In this document: positions 1-9,760 of the stretch, one piece after another
Layout: each line of letters opens with the position of its first letter
Position numbering within the stretch: position 1 is the stretch's first letter
Source: Aphanomyces cochlioides
Lineage: Eukaryota > Oomycota > Saprolegniomycetes > Saprolegniales > Verrucalvaceae
Length of the DNA stretch: 64,000 bases
Reading direction: 5' to 3'
NCBI GenBank assembly: GCA_019828595.1
Contig: JAHQRK010000005.1
Span: 2,418,001-2,482,000, forward strand
Position numbers and translations under genes: made by a program
Notes under the pieces: model-generated
What the model was told of the DNA's origin: nothing
The model's database searches: none
Seen by the model: only the letters and a program-made list of their open reading frames with translations

Positions 1-922
1 GCGTCGACGCCGGCGCGACGAGCATGCCTTCAACCAAGACCGACCACATTTCCTGGAAACGCTCTTCGTCGAGCTTCTTTGGCGTCAAGAACTGGTCCAA
101 GAGGCGGCGCCATGCAGAGTGAAGGCGGGGATAGCTCGTCGTGGACGTCTTGATCGGTTCGACGAGGTGCTGGAATTGGTGGCGCGCAACGATCGTCGTC
201 AAGACGCCCTTGGGTTTGTCCAAGTTATGGGCGGCCATGTATTGCCGCAAGCCGATCGCGAGTGCAACTTGATCCGCGTTGAAGTCGGCGACGTTTCCAC
301 TCAGCAATGGTTCAATGCGTGGCCAGACGGTGGATTTAAAGGACGCAGGAGGAAGCTCATGGACGACGGTGAGCAGACCTTCGTAGCAAGCTTCGCGGAA
401 CCATTTCTTCCATTTGGAGAGCGCGATCAATTCGTCCAAGAGCTTTGGAAGTTGCGGGTCGTCATGGGTCATTCGACCCGATTTGTAGATCGCAAGGAGG
501 CCAAACAAGCGGCCAAACATGTGCTCACGTTGTTCCATGCCTTTCATCGAGTTGGATGCATCCATCGTGGTCAGGACAAGGTCCAAGACGGATTCGACCG
601 AGAGCAATGGAAAATGATGCAAAAGAGCCGTCAGCGCCGTGCTAAAACCTTGGCGAGCTGCGTCTCGAGAGGATGCAAGACCGCGCACGAGACGCTTCAA
701 TGTGTACGAGAGTTCATCGCTGTCGTTGGCTTGTGTCAAGTGCGCAATGATCGAATCGACCGCCGCGACGCGCGTCTCGACGTTCAACTCGGCGAGATCC
801 CAAAACACTTTGAGAAATGCATTGCGAGAGTCTGAAGATGGCGCCGCACTGGAGCTTGCCGTGGCAGTGCTGGGCGTCGTGGCTGTGGCTGGAGCAGCGT
901 CTGTCTTGGCTTTCTTGGCCAT
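1..922 (-). CDS. DNA polymerase V / MYBBP1A-like nucleolar protein, 5' part (partial)
   Basis: The minus strand is open from an ATG at 922 to the window edge, giving 307 residues without a stop. The protein starts with MAKKAKTD and a short Ala/Thr/Ser-rich stretch. A helical repeat region follows, containing YTLKRLVRGLASSRDAARQG, which resembles the N-terminal signature of the Pol5/MYBBP1A family (an arginine-rich helix followed by 'GLASSR.AAR.GF'). These are nucleolar HEAT/ARM-like proteins of rRNA synthesis and ribosome assembly, not true polymerases. The remainder lies left of the window. Plus-strand ORFs over the same bases are shadows. The start is the first ATG in the frame. The family call comes from recognition of the motif only and should be confirmed by profile search. 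Confidence 0.72.
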   Translation of the reverse strand, partial: MAKKAKTDAAPATATTPSTATASSSAAPSSDSRNAFLKVFWDLAELNVETRVAAVDSIIAHLTQANDSDELSYTLKRLVRGLASSRDAARQGFSTALTALLHHFPLLSVESVLDLVLTTMDASNSMKGMEQREHMFGRLFGLLAIYKSGRMTHDDPQLPKLLDELIALSKWKKWFREACYEGLLTVVHELPPASFKSTVWPRIEPLLSGNVADFNADQVALAIGLRQYMAAHNLDKPKGVLTTIVARHQFQHLVEPIKTSTTSYPRLHSAWRRLLDQFLTPKKLDEERFQEMWSVLVEGMLVAPAST

Positions 923-984
923 CTCGTCCGCGACGCTTGTGTGGATCTGTTGACCAAATTTGATTGGTAATGATCCCATCGATT

Positions 985-1090
985 TATTTTAGCACCAGTC
1001 GTTCAAAACCACAAAACCCCTGCACCCCTGAACCCCGAAACCCCTCGACTTGATAACCCCCAGACTGTAAACCCCTACAACCCCAAAAAT
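985..1090. repeat. C-rich low-complexity tract
   Basis: Irregular runs of the type AAACCCC, CACCCC and GAACCCC recur about ten times upstream of the Pol5-like gene. They resemble a decayed telomere-like or simple repeat but are not a regular telomere unit. The rest of 923-1431 shows no gene. Confidence 0.5.
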
Positions 1091-1431
1091 TGTCGATGAA
1101 CCGATGGACATTTCAACCTGTGAAGTTTCTCGCCATGACATGACAAAGCTGCGTAACAAGACAAGCCTCGCCAGCTCCAGTACTCATTGTGTTCATTGTG
1201 CTGGTCAGATGGACGAAGGGTTTTGAGTTGGATGTCGTGGAATCCCCTTAGATGAGCTCATAGTGGAAGGTGTGTAGACATGTGTGCGGGAGCGCCACGT
1301 CGAAGTTTTCAAGGTAGGTTTGTCGACGATGGAGTCCATGCTCGACTCGAACCAATTTGTTGTAAATACACTTGGATTCCATTTGATCAAGACGACACAA
1401 CATTGAGATCGAATCTTCCATGCTGTGAGTG

Positions 1432-2565
1432 CTATGATTTATCTTTCATCTGGGCCAAGATCTTCTTCTTCCAGTCGACGTACTCGTCGTGCGTCGCGTG
1501 CACTGGTGCGGGGTCGGAACTTGGTTCAGGAGTGGGTTTGACTGCGGAGCTCGGTTCTACACGACGATCAGAAGCACAGTCTAATACAAGGATGTACGTG
1601 GTTGGTTGCTTGAGCGTTGTTCAATGAGCTTTTTGATTTGCTCGAGCGATCGTGTGTTGGATGACGACGACACGACTGGTTTGGTTGTCGGTTCGTTCGG
1701 TGCATCGTCCTTATCTGGAGTAGCTTCGTCTTTCCTCTTTCTCTTCTTCTGAGCTACAATCATTGATAAATCGCTGGCGAACTCACAGACGTTCTACTTG
1801 TTGATTCCACTGGAATAAAAGTTGATAGAGTTTGCTTGCATAGCGTCTAGACCGAGGTCATCCGGGCGTCACGCTTCTTGTCATACCTCGATGGATGTCA
1901 CTACGCTTGCAAATTCCTTGGGTTGGCATCTTGTCAATTGAATCAAACTGTTCTTGTCAACTCGCAACTACGCTCGGCAGAGCTTGCATTACGACATCAG
2001 TATTGACCAGACTTACATGAGCTTTTTGCGCACATGCGTAAAATACCGCAGCTGGAAAAAGAGGCCGCGTCATATCAACATTGCGCTGTTGGTTCACAGT
2101 GAGCTTTGCCATCATGCGTTGCTGTTTCGCGTCAGCTCGAGTATTCCATAGTACATACCTTGTACTCATCCTGGACGGCAGCGACAAAGTCTTTGAGAGT
2201 TGGGCAACCAAATTTGATGCACAGCGACGAAGTTGTAATTGTCGTTGCGGCTTGCACGCGCAGGATGCTGCTGATCGAGCGAACGCATTGCTTGTGTTTG
2301 GCTAGACTCGTGCCTCCAGAGAATTTGCACAACTTCTTGCTGTCGAATGGCTCCTGAAGCAGTTCGCATGCCAATTCAAGACATGCCGCGGGACGTTGAA
2401 GCATTGGTACCGACGAGCCACCCTACACCACAATCAGTCACTGCTATCCTAGATCGCGAGTACCCCTTGGAGTTTTACATCCAGCATGCGTGCATACTCC
2501 TGAGCTTTGCTCACGACTGATGCCGACATACCGCCATGTTTCTCTGCCAGAGCTTGGATGTCCAT
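1432..2565 (-). CDS. ORC6: Origin recognition complex subunit 6 (six exons)
   Basis: Exons on the minus strand are 2565-2464, 2422-2159, 2103-2017, 1947-1887, 1753-1598 and 1556-1432. All junctions are GT/AG and the join is in frame, giving 264 aa (human ORC6 has 252). ORC6 hallmarks appear in order. There is an N-terminal helix KAQEYARM. Two TFIIB-like cyclin folds follow, with HKQCVRSISSIL in the first and RNVDMTRPLFPAAVFYAC in the second. Then come FDSIDKMPTQGICKRSDIHR, a basic linker QKKRKRKDE, and the conserved C-terminal helix EYVDWKKKILAQM used for ORC assembly. The product is the smallest ORC subunit, which binds origin DNA for MCM loading. A TATCCGGATA-type promoter motif lies 35-65 bp upstream of the start. 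Partial copies of this gene are scattered across the next 15 kb. Confidence 0.9.
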
Positions 2566-2597
2566 GTTGAGAGTGGCTCTCAATGATGGGTGTAAAT

Positions 2598-2632
2598 TAT
2601 CCGGATTCTGTGTTGTCCGGATAAGATTTTGG
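2598..2632 (-). promoter_or_regulatory. Paired CCGGATA motifs upstream of ORC6
   Basis: Two CCGGAT-centred sites (ATTATCCGGATT and TGTCCGGATAAG) lie 33-67 bp upstream of the ORC6 start codon. The same palindromic core TATCCGGATA recurs in front of TRAPPC2/ALG14 and the phosphatase gene. A promoter role is inferred from position and recurrence. Confidence 0.55.
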
Positions 2633-2664
2633 ATTGTCCTTGTTGACTGTGAATTTGCCTTGGC

Positions 2665-3290
2665 GCCCCCAGTTTTCAGAGTCTTCTGACGTGAGGTATT
2701 GATCGTCCTGACAGTAGTAAAGTGAATCCAATTCAAAGTTTTCGGACGGGATGTCTTTGTATCTGCCTAGTCAGGACGATGAAGACCTCCCGTCAGAAAA
2801 CTCTGAATTGGATTCACTTTGCTTCAATCAGGACGATGAAGACCTCCCGTCCGAAGACTCTGAATTGTATTCAATTGCTTCAGTCAGGACGATCAAGACC
2901 TCACGTCATCAGAAGACTTTGAATTGGATTCAATTGCTTCAGTCAGGACGATCAAGACCTCACGTCATCAGAAGACTTTGAATTGGATTCAATTGCTTCA
3001 GTCAGGACGATCAAGACCTCCCATCCGAAAACTTTGAATTGGATTCACTTTGCTTCAGTCAGGACGATGAAAATCTCCCGTTCGAAGACTTTGAATTGGA
3101 TTCACTCCTGACTGAAGCAAAATGAATCCATTTCAGAATCCAATTCAAAGTCTTCGGATGGGAGGTTTTGATCGTCCTGACTGAGGCAACGTGATTCCAA
3201 TTCAAAGTCTTCGGATGGGAGGTCTTGATCGTCCTGACTGAAGCAAATGAATACAATTCAGAGTCTTCGGACGGGAGGTCTTCATCTTTT
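2665..3290. repeat. 57-59 bp minisatellite with switching orientation
   Basis: About twelve copies of a unit starting TCAGGACGATGAAGACCTCC and ending near TTGCTTCAG. Roughly two inverted copies (2665-2757) are followed by six direct copies (2763-3105) and four inverted copies (3106-3290), so the array can fold on itself. In one frame the unit reads QDDEDLPSEDSELDSL, an acidic peptide. Individual units differ by in-frame and out-of-frame indels, so continuous coding is unlikely. The array starts about 100 bp upstream of ORC6 and ends next to a leader-ORF relic. Confidence 0.85.
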
Positions 3291-3309
3291 TGATCGCAGT
3301 CTTGAAGCT

Positions 3310-3945
3310 TCACAGGTGTATAGGTTTTGCTGTGTGTTGGTTGAAGGAGAGACTGCCGTGTTGGCGTTGGAGCTGTAGTAATTGTTCGAAGTTATTCGTG
3401 CACGATACCAGGCCGTCCATCTTCATGAGCAAAGTCCATTGCGCTGTATGAAATTCCTGCGTTTGCTTTGTCGCGTTTCGAGCGATCAACTTGCTTTCTC
3501 GCTCCTGGGTTGTCATGGACCGGCGTGAAATCGCCAATCTGACGTCGGAGCTTCTGATGAACGCTCCATATTGTACCACGCAGTGGGTGTCGGCGTTGAT
3601 CTTGAGCTCCGCGTCGGCCTTCCGCGTCCTCTTGACTTGGCGGGTTGGATCTCTTGAGGAGGTGCCGTTCGCTCGTTGAACTGTTTTTTTTACCTCCGTC
3701 CAGATCGAGAACGTGAGGCCTGAGTTCGCCATCTGGATCTTGCCTGAAATGCTTGGTTCTTTGGCTGCGTTTGGTTGGGGTCGGCGCTTGATGGGGTGAC
3801 AGCAGACCCCCCAAGAAGGAAAGCCATCCAGTGGACCGCCTTGACATACAGTATAGTCATCGCTTGCATCGCGCTTGGCGCCTTGTTCTTTTGGATCTTT
3901 TTTTCTCTTAAAATGATTGCTGGGGTGTTTCATTTTTGCACTCAA
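3310..3945 (-). pseudogene. Leader-ORF relic of the composite module, copy a (211 aa ORF)
   Basis: An open minus-strand frame of 211 codons. Bases near 3895-3830 match the start of the leader ORFs at 6525 (minus) and 16859 (plus): all three encode a variant of APSAM followed by a short hydrophobic stretch. In this copy the ATG has become AAG and the following frame is shifted. Further in, MANSGLTFSIWTEVK matches MANSCITFSTWTEVK of the copy at 6.3 kb. The family is not recognised. The lost start and frame breaks make it a decayed copy. It sits directly between ORC6-derived DNA and the acidic repeat array. Confidence 0.5.
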
Positions 3946-3989
3946 GGTGGGCGATTTCGAGTCTGGATTGGGTCATAGGAGACCGTAGG

Positions 3990-4890
3990 AAGAGGAGGTG
4001 TCTTGGATAGAGTCGATGATTTGCGGAAGGAGGGGCTTGCTTTCTTCATCCAAGCCACCATTTGAGTGTCTTCGAGTCGACGCATGCGATCCAGAGCAAC
4101 ACAGATCGCATGACAATAGTTGGTTTTCCGGTGAATCGATCAGTCGTGGAGGATCGACTTGGCCGTGCATTGAAGGACTTGTGAGCCAACAGGAAATGTT
4201 GCATGAGATTGACGTCACATCGCTTGCGATCGTCTTGGTCTGGCACCTTGTCCATGGGATTCAGTGAGTCTTGTCCACTCATCACTAGCATTCTCGCTTG
4301 ATCGAACGTTGGTGTTCACACAGTTTGCTCGACGTGCATAATTCCTGTGAGACAAAAAGCACCGAGAAAGAGCAGTCGTCTCACATGTTCATGGCGCTCG
4401 GGGCTCGCATCAAGTGCTGCCATCATGTACTTGCTGGCAGACACACCACTTTTACTTGGACGGCGTAATAGAGTATTGGAGAGGTGGCTGTTCAAGTCGA
4501 CGGGACAACGACCATGTTGGAATCGTCGTGGCTGCATGAACACGCGCGATGGAGCGAGTGCACTGTTTGTGCATTGAAAGACCCATGCTTCCAGCGAAGT
4601 TTCACTTCTTTTTTCAGTCCAATCGTGACTGGAATAGCGCACGTGCCACACCACAACAAGTCGTTGTACATGGGAGCATTGGCCTCCCTGATGCCATGGC
4701 TGCCACATCATAGGTCTTAGGTACCTTTAGGAGGATTAAGGCTTCCATGCGCGCATACTCTTGGGCTTTGGGTACGACTGGATTCGATAGATCGCCCTCC
4801 TGCTCCTTCCAAACCTTGATTGTCGATGAGTTGCCGCCTGCCACCTTGTCCTGGCTGCCATTTATCCGGACATCCAGATAAAGATGCCTC
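3990..4890 (-). pseudogene. ORC6-derived pseudogene, copy a
   Basis: Reading on the minus strand from 4890, there is the TATCCGG promoter motif (4862-4885). An exon-1 equivalent follows with VVPKAQEYARME (ORC6: VVSKAQEYARML). Next is an exon-2 equivalent with HKQCTRSI..VHAATTI (ORC6: HKQCVRSI..VQAATTI). An exon-3/4 equivalent follows with NPMDKVPDQ and RCDV (ORC6: DSIDKMPTQ and RSDI). The frames are broken between these blocks, so no ORC6 protein can be made. A segment encoding DTQMVAWMKK, shared with the copies at 6.6 and 16.65 kb, follows at 4080-3990. Confidence 0.72.
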
Positions 4891-4929
4891 CAAGATCTTA
4901 TACTTTCGAAATCGAATATCTTGCTTGCC

Positions 4930-5750
4930 TTGATATTGTATCTTAACCTGCATATCTTAATAGTCTCAGACTGAGAGCATGTCGAAGCGAATCAACTTCG
5001 GCTGAGGCTGCATGAGGCACTTCTGCCTTAACAGGAGCCACCGGTAAAGCACTAGTGGGAGTTGCTGGCACTTCACGACATTTCGGCGTAGAAAGCACTT
5101 CTACACGCGGAGCAATTACAGGTTCTGTCACATCTTGCTGTGAAGTTCGTCGGCTAGGTGCCGTAGGCAGGTCCAAGACGCTTGCTGCCCATGCGAGAAA
5201 GATGTTCCATGCGACTCACGAGGTCATCTCGACGGTCCTGGTTGTACCACCTGTTCCTCGCTTCGCTTCTCTTTTACAAGCTCCGCGTAGGATGCAGAAA
5301 CGGCGAGGAAAATGTATCTAGCGCCGCCTCGTTTCATGCCGACAAGTTGCCAGTCTGCCTGGTCTTTCGGGCCAGGCAGACCATCAGTCGTGGTGTCTCC
5401 CAGCTTGACTTTGAACAGGTCGTCTTTGAGAATCGGAGGAGCGTGGACCACATCAATGGGGTTGCCATCCGTCACAGCATCCAGGGACCTTGCTTGAATC
5501 ATGCCAAAGCGATCATCGCTTTGGGATTGATGGATCGAGAGACTTGCTGTCGACCGTCGGCGCCTTTCTGCATTGACTGGAAACTTGAAACGCTTGACGA
5601 TGCCTCGATGGACCCCGTGACTGACGGTGACGACGACATGGCTACTGAAGACTTCCCGATGGACGATGTGAATGCAAGCCAGGAGGACAAGTCCTCCGAA
5701 AGCTGGCTCACAGGCCCCGTCGGTGACAGCGATCAAGACATGACCATTGA
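4930..5750 (-). pseudogene. FKBP15-like (FKBP-type PPIase) gene fragment
   Basis: One minus-strand frame reads VHAPPILKDDLFKVKLGD, then GMKRGGARYIFL, ELVKEKRSEEQVV and, after a probable frame change, DLVSRMEHLSRMG. A Pro/Val-rich tail (5176-4943) and a short helix SLRHALSLRLLRY follow. GMKRGGAR.. is the FKBP core strand motif. The order of PPIase end, Ser/Pro linker and start of a coiled coil resembles FKBP15/WAFL. The N-terminal domain, a clean start and the long coiled coil are missing. At about 4925 the sequence runs straight into the ORC6-derived promoter block. I read it as a captured or shuffled fragment. The exact FKBP subfamily is uncertain. Confidence 0.5.
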
Positions 5751-5910
5751 AGATGCCTCGATGGACCCCGTGACTGACGACGACATGGCTACTGAAGACT
5801 CCCTATTGGACGACAGTCACGGGGTCCATCGAGGCATCTTCAATGGTCATGTCTTGGTCGCTGTCACCGACGGGGCCTGTGAACCAGCTTTCGGAGGACT
5901 TGTCCTCCAC
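5691..5910. repeat. Long inverted repeat with acid-coding arms
   Basis: The arms 5691-5785 and 5815-5910 are almost perfect reverse complements (about 95 bp each) around a spacer of about 30 bp. Each arm encodes an acidic peptide that includes GDSDQDMTIEDASMDPVTD. A partial direct copy of the arm lies at 5600-5690. The open plus-strand frame 5182-5994 simply reads through the palindrome. Confidence 0.85.
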
Positions 5911-5949
5911 ATCGTCCATCGGGGAGTCGTCGTTGTTTCGCCATTGTCA

Positions 5950-6530
5950 TTGCATTTTTTATGCTGCATAGACCAGTTGCGCTGGTTGCCTTGATATGAT
6001 GTGAAGCTGCTCAGTCGGGGTTGGAGCGGCAGTAATTTTGTCAAGATGTTCACGACGGACACGATATCGGCCTTCTTTTTCGCTCGCAGCCAGCACTTTT
6101 GTTGCTTGGGGCTTTGCGTATGATATTCTGCCGCAGGCCGTTTCTGTCCTCGCTGTATGGTGTCTTGCGTTAGGAGACATTTCAGCGCTTCATGTTCCTC
6201 GTTCTCCTTCGTCGCGACGCACTCTTCTAGCTTCGCGATCTTCACGGTCGGCGTCTCGTGTGCTGTCGACCTGCCCGTCGTGCTTTGGATCACTTGAGGA
6301 GGTGCCGTACGCTCGTGCATCTTTATTTTACCTCCGTCCAGGTCGAGAACGTGATACATGAGTTTGCCATGTGGAGCGCGCTGCCTGGAAAGCTTGATCC
6401 TTTGGCTGCGTTGTCTTGAGGCAGGGTCTTCATGGGGGTCAGAGTAGACCTTCCAAGAGGATACGCCACGCAGAGGACCGCCTTGACGTATAATGTAGTC
6501 ATCACTGACATCGCGCTTGGCGCCATGTTC
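5950..6530 (-). pseudogene. Leader ORF and downstream frame of the composite module, copy b
   Basis: On the minus strand an ATG near 6525 opens MAPSAMSVMTTLYVKAVLCV, a short hydrophobic leader. It is followed by MANSCITFSTWTEVK. A further frame, 6359-5847, carries LDLDGGKIKMHERTAPP and basic/coiled-coil-like sequence (LEECVATKENEEHEALK). The two frames may be joined by an intron or a frameshift near 6330. The protein family is unknown. Homologous DNA lies at 3.3-3.95 kb (minus) and in part at 16.86 kb (plus). This is the copy whose leader ATG best matches the one at 16859. Confidence 0.45.
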
Positions 6531-6599
6531 TTTTGGATTTTTTTGCTAACGTAAATCACGAGTCTGAGTTGGATCATGGAATACATCGGAGACCGTGGG

Positions 6600-7200
6600 A
6601 AGATGAGCTGTCTTGGATAGAGTCGATGATTTTCGGAAGGAGGGGGATCATCCAAGACACCATTCGAGTGTCTTCGAGTCGATGCATGTGGTCCACGTTA
6701 ACACGAGTCACACGACAATACTTGGTTTTCCAGTCAATCGATCAGTCTTTGAGGATTGGACTGCTTTGATGGCCGTTCGCGACTGGAAATTGTAAGTGAG
6801 ATGGACGTCACATAGCCTGCAAATGTCTTGGTCTGGCATCTTGTCCATGGGATCCACTGAGTCTCGTCCACTCGTCACTGGTATTTCCGCTAGATCCAAC
6901 GTTAGTGTTCACACTGTTGGCTCGATGTACATGCCTCGTGTGTTCACAAAGGCATTGCACGTCGAACGAGCAGGCATGTCGCATTTTCATGGCGCGTGGG
7001 GCTCACGCCTAGTGCTGCGATCAGGTTCTTGCTGAGAGATACACCACTCGTACCTCGGGGCTGCGTAATGAAGATTTGGAGAGGTGGCTGTCCACGCCGA
7101 AGGAACAATGACCAAGTTGTAAATGTCGTAAGTGCTTGCTTATGCGAGATGAAGCGAGCACACTGTTTGGCCTAAACTCATGTCTCCAGACTTTTCATTG
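6600..7200 (-). pseudogene. ORC6-derived pseudogene, copy b
   Basis: The exon-2 equivalent at 7190-7090 begins SGDMSLGQTVCS (compare ORC6 SGGTSLAKHKQC) and contains stops. The exon-3/4 equivalent at 6960-6790 gives VDPMDKMPDQDICRLCDVHL (ORC6: FDSIDKMPTQGICKRSDIHR). At 6715-6605 the shared DTQMVAWMKK-type segment follows. Exon 1 and its promoter were not found next to this copy, so it is truncated at the 5' side. Confidence 0.68.
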
Positions 7201-7239
7201 CTTTCTGCACACAACATGGCTGTCTTATAGAACGGTTCT

Positions 7240-7640
7240 GCAGAGCTTTGGACCAAGGCAGAAAATGATGTCACGGCAATGGCAAATGGTGATGTGTTTG
7301 CTGGCGACAAGCACGACGACATGCCAGCCTTGCCTAGCGACGAAGAATTATATCGTAGCGAGTGGACCAAGGCAGAAAATGATGCGACGGCAATGGCGAA
7401 TGGTGGTGTGTTTGCTGGCGATTCTTCGTTAAACCCACCACCATTCGCCATTGCCGTCGCATCATTTTCTGCCTTGGTCCATTCGCAGCGATATAATTCT
7501 TCGTCGCTAGGCAAGACTGGCATGTCGTCGAGTTCGTCGCCAGCAAACTCGTGAGTGGCTTTGATCTCGCTGTTTTTCACGCAATTTGTAGATTTGATTT
7601 CGCTCGTTGTCGGGAGGAATCAAATCGACAAATTGCGTGA
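7240..7640. repeat. Palindromic array of a ~108 bp acid-coding unit
   Basis: The unit encodes AGDxHDDMPxLPSDEELYRx, followed by EWTKAENDATAMANG. Here one and a half direct units (7245-7430) run into inverted units (7435-7560) with a short spacer. The end of the array carries a segment encoding EIKSTNCVKNSEI-type sequence, duplicated in inverted form at 7575-7650. Related arrays occur at 15.47-15.77 and 17.16-17.78 kb. Both strands are open for 90-150 codons because of the symmetry. Confidence 0.85.
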
Positions 7641-7663
7641 AAAATAGCGAGATCGAAGTGACT

Positions 7664-8316
7664 TGTGTGAACACTTGTGTCAAGATGTACATGGCGACGA
7701 CGAAAACGTTGAAACTACACAAGATAAGATGAGCATTATGCCACAAAAAAAGGATCGTCGTACATGCGGTTCTCAGGTTTGGTTTCTGTTGTCACATCGA
7801 CTTCAACGACATCGGTATTCTCGGTGTGAGTCTCAGTGATGCGGACGTCTTTGATTTGTTCCGAGTCATCAAAATGGTCTTCGCGATCGACGGGAGCAAT
7901 TCCCACCGAGAAATACGTCACGTAGAGCCATGCTGCATCGAACACCCACAACGGAAGGAGCGTCACAGCCCAGGTCCAATCCACATCTCCATGGATCTTG
8001 AAGTATACAAGCACTACCAGTGAAATCAATCACGTGACGAATAATTCACAGCAACCGTACGTGGTCCCAAGAAAATCGGAGCAAAGACAGCGAGAACAAC
8101 AGCGCCAAACACAAATGAACTCGTGATACGGTCCTTGGGATCGGCGCCAACAGTGACAAGCACTGCAGCAACGTGCTTGTTGACATTTTCTTGGTTGGTG
8201 TTTTCAGCAAAGTCAGACATTTGGCGCACGAGTGGCACATTTGGTGCACGTCGAGCAGACGGTTCCTTCGCAAGCAGTGTCTTCGTCTCGCCTTGCATCT
8301 CATCAGCCTTGTGCAC
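7664..8316 (-). pseudogene. TMEM185-like copy B, 3'-truncated
   Basis: This is nearly identical in sequence to the intact gene at 12000-13232. It has an exon 1 equivalent (8298-8061), exon 2 (8013-7764) and the first ~50 bp of exon 3 (7714-7664). After YILTQVF the match stops and acidic-repeat DNA begins, so the remaining membrane segments are lost. High identity implies recent duplication. The few differences include a Val for an Ala in the sequence after the second membrane segment. Confidence 0.85.
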
Positions 8317-8760
8317 TTGTCTGAGATTCTCTCACGGCTGGACATGCATACGTCCGTGCCAGTTGAAAAACCAAATCTTGCCGTGTGAGTCGTGCTACAT
8401 GGGGCTACGACGGATTCAATTTTAACCAAGGAAAGCATACCCGACGGCATGTGCGAGGTCGACATGGTATCGAAGACTTGCGACGATGCGCTCCATGTGG
8501 ACCAGGGGCTCCCTACAACTTTCACAAATTGGCGGCTCAACGCTAATCTGACAATCCGCCATGGGGGAGTTGGAGTAACCGTGTATTGTGTTCGATTGAT
8601 GGAGAGTCGCCAATCTGTTGTAGCTGGGGTAGGGAGCCTCCTGCTCTACACAGTGCGTTCTGTCGTGAGTCTTTGGTGTCGTTTTGGCTTTGCGCACGCA
8701 GCTCTTCTAGATAGAGTCCGAAGCAATCGACTTGATTTGGTCTTTGTGGTGCTTTCATTC
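8317..8760. other. Unassigned segment upstream of TMEM185 copy B
   Basis: Minus-strand frames of 71-164 codons overlap here. One contains PICESCREPLVHMERIV, a C-x2-C spacing that could be half of a zinc-binding site. No complete gene structure could be assembled. It could hold upstream exons of the truncated TMEM185-like copy, but copy A has different upstream DNA, so this is not supported. Confidence 0.3.
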
Positions 8761-8769
8761 ACCTAGCCG

Positions 8770-8990
8770 ATGACGACAAGAGATTTGCGACATCTCCAGC
8801 GAACAATCGAATCCACGTGGGTTGCCTAGTTCTCTATCGACAGGTGAGACTTCAAGTGGTTGGAAACAAGCAGCACCGACCTGTGGAGATCCACCACTTT
8901 GGCTTTGATGGGTCGAGGGATAGGCTGGCGATCGGCGGCGCCTTTGTGACTGGCAACCTGAAAAGCGCGCCACCTGACTGTTCATATCAA
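8770..8990. repeat. Fragment shared with the FKBP15-like segment
   Basis: The minus-strand frame reads RRRRSPAYPSTHQSQS. It matches RRRRSTASLSIHQSQS of the FKBP15-like fragment at 5490-5590, with similar flanking bases for roughly 80 bp. It is a second, shorter copy of that shuffled gene piece. Confidence 0.45.
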
Positions 8991-9039
8991 GCAGAACAAG
9001 ATATTAGTTTTCACAAACAATGTATAAATGTTGAGAGGT

Positions 9040-9230
9040 CAAGTTTATCTGGAAATCCGGATAAATGACAATTGTGCCAAGGTGGCAAAAGAACAAGCGG
9101 TCTTGCTGTTAGCAAGTACGCACTCGATGTGAAGCCAAAGTGCAATGAAGATGCGACACGACTGCTCGTTGCAGGAGCAACGCTTGTTGTGTACACGAGT
9201 CATGTATGTCGTGCCGATTGTGTCCAATTC
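9040..9230 (+). pseudogene. ORC6-derived fragment, copy c (plus strand)
   Basis: The promoter-like sequence TTATCTGGAAATCCGGATAA at 9045-9064 matches the plus-strand copy at 15858 and the inverse at 4862. Bases 9108-9215 match 15090-15185 in reverse orientation; there the segment lies between the exon-2 and exon-4 equivalents of an ORC6 copy. No open frame survives. Confidence 0.5.
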
Positions 9231-9310
9231 CGTCGATGACAGTCCCGAAGACACGACGACCGACGACTCCCCCAGGGATGTCTTCCTCGAAGGCATCCAT
9301 GGGGGAGTCG
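9229..9310. repeat. Short inverted repeat, acid-coding arms
   Basis: GACGACTCCCCCAGGGATGT and the reverse complement of the following CATCCATGGGGGAGTCG form a hairpin of about 25-30 bp arms. It lies between the ORC6 fragment and the leader relic, the place where other modules carry longer palindromes. Confidence 0.55.
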
Positions 9311-9560
9311 CCCTGCTGCTCCCTCCAAACCATATGGCTTGCCGCGGAAGACACCAAGACCAACGCCGAGGCTGCCAAGAGAACTTTCAAGCTCTTGCCT
9401 CTGCTGATGGATATTTTAACCCACACATAAGATGGACCTCATATTAATATAGCTTGCACTTGTCTTGGCATCTTGTCCATGGAATCCACTGAGTCTCCGT
9501 CCACTAGTATTCTCGCTAGATCCAACCTTAGTGTTCTCCGTCGAAATTCGACCGCTTCTT
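9310..9560 (-). pseudogene. ORC6 exon-4 relic plus leader-ORF relic (copy d)
   Basis: On the minus strand 9520-9450 encodes VDSMDKMPRQ, the ORC6 exon-4 signature. About 30 bp on, a frame encodes ISRGKSLKVLLAASALVLVS, a strongly hydrophobic leader. The copy at 14978 has ATG where this one has ATA, so the start codon is lost here and the reading frame opens only with GTG. The following frame is SSAASHMVWREQQGDS. This is a decayed duplicate of the 14.7-15.1 kb module. Confidence 0.6.
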
Positions 9561-9574
9561 GTGCCCCAAACTCC

Positions 9575-9760
9575 TTTGTCGCGATACGATTTTCCCGAGT
9601 TCCGCGATCGTCATGGACATCACAAGCTTTTGTGCTCTCAGAAACGTAATCATACTGTCCATGGTCTTGGTTGGTCGAGTTCAAAGCACCAAGTGAGGAT
9701 TGAGGACAAAACATTCAAGGAAGCTTGAGTGAGTGAAGAAGCGGTCAAATGTCCTTGCTG
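9575..9760 (+). repeat. ~180 bp repeat shared with 14725-14890 (inverted)
   Basis: The plus-strand frame reads RYDFPEFRDRHGHHKLLCS and later EDKTFKEA. The minus strand at 14890-14725 reads RHDFPELRDRHGRHKLLCS and EYKTFKEA. The two copies are in opposite orientation and about 5 kb apart. No family is recognised. Confidence 0.65.

Noticed and set aside
119..835. 238-codon plus-strand ORF at the left edge
   Set aside because: It lies antisense to the better-supported Pol5/MYBBP1A-like frame, whose translation has the family motif; the plus frame has none.
985..1090. Telomere or interstitial telomeric repeat
   Set aside because: The C-rich units are irregular and do not match a constant TTTAGGG-type repeat.
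2665..3290. CRISPR-like repeat-spacer array
   Set aside because: Units are whole tandem copies without unique spacers, orientation switches, and the genome is eukaryotic.
5182..5994. 270-codon plus-strand ORF
   Set aside because: It reads across the FKBP-like fragment in antisense and through the palindrome; symmetry of the palindrome keeps both strands open.
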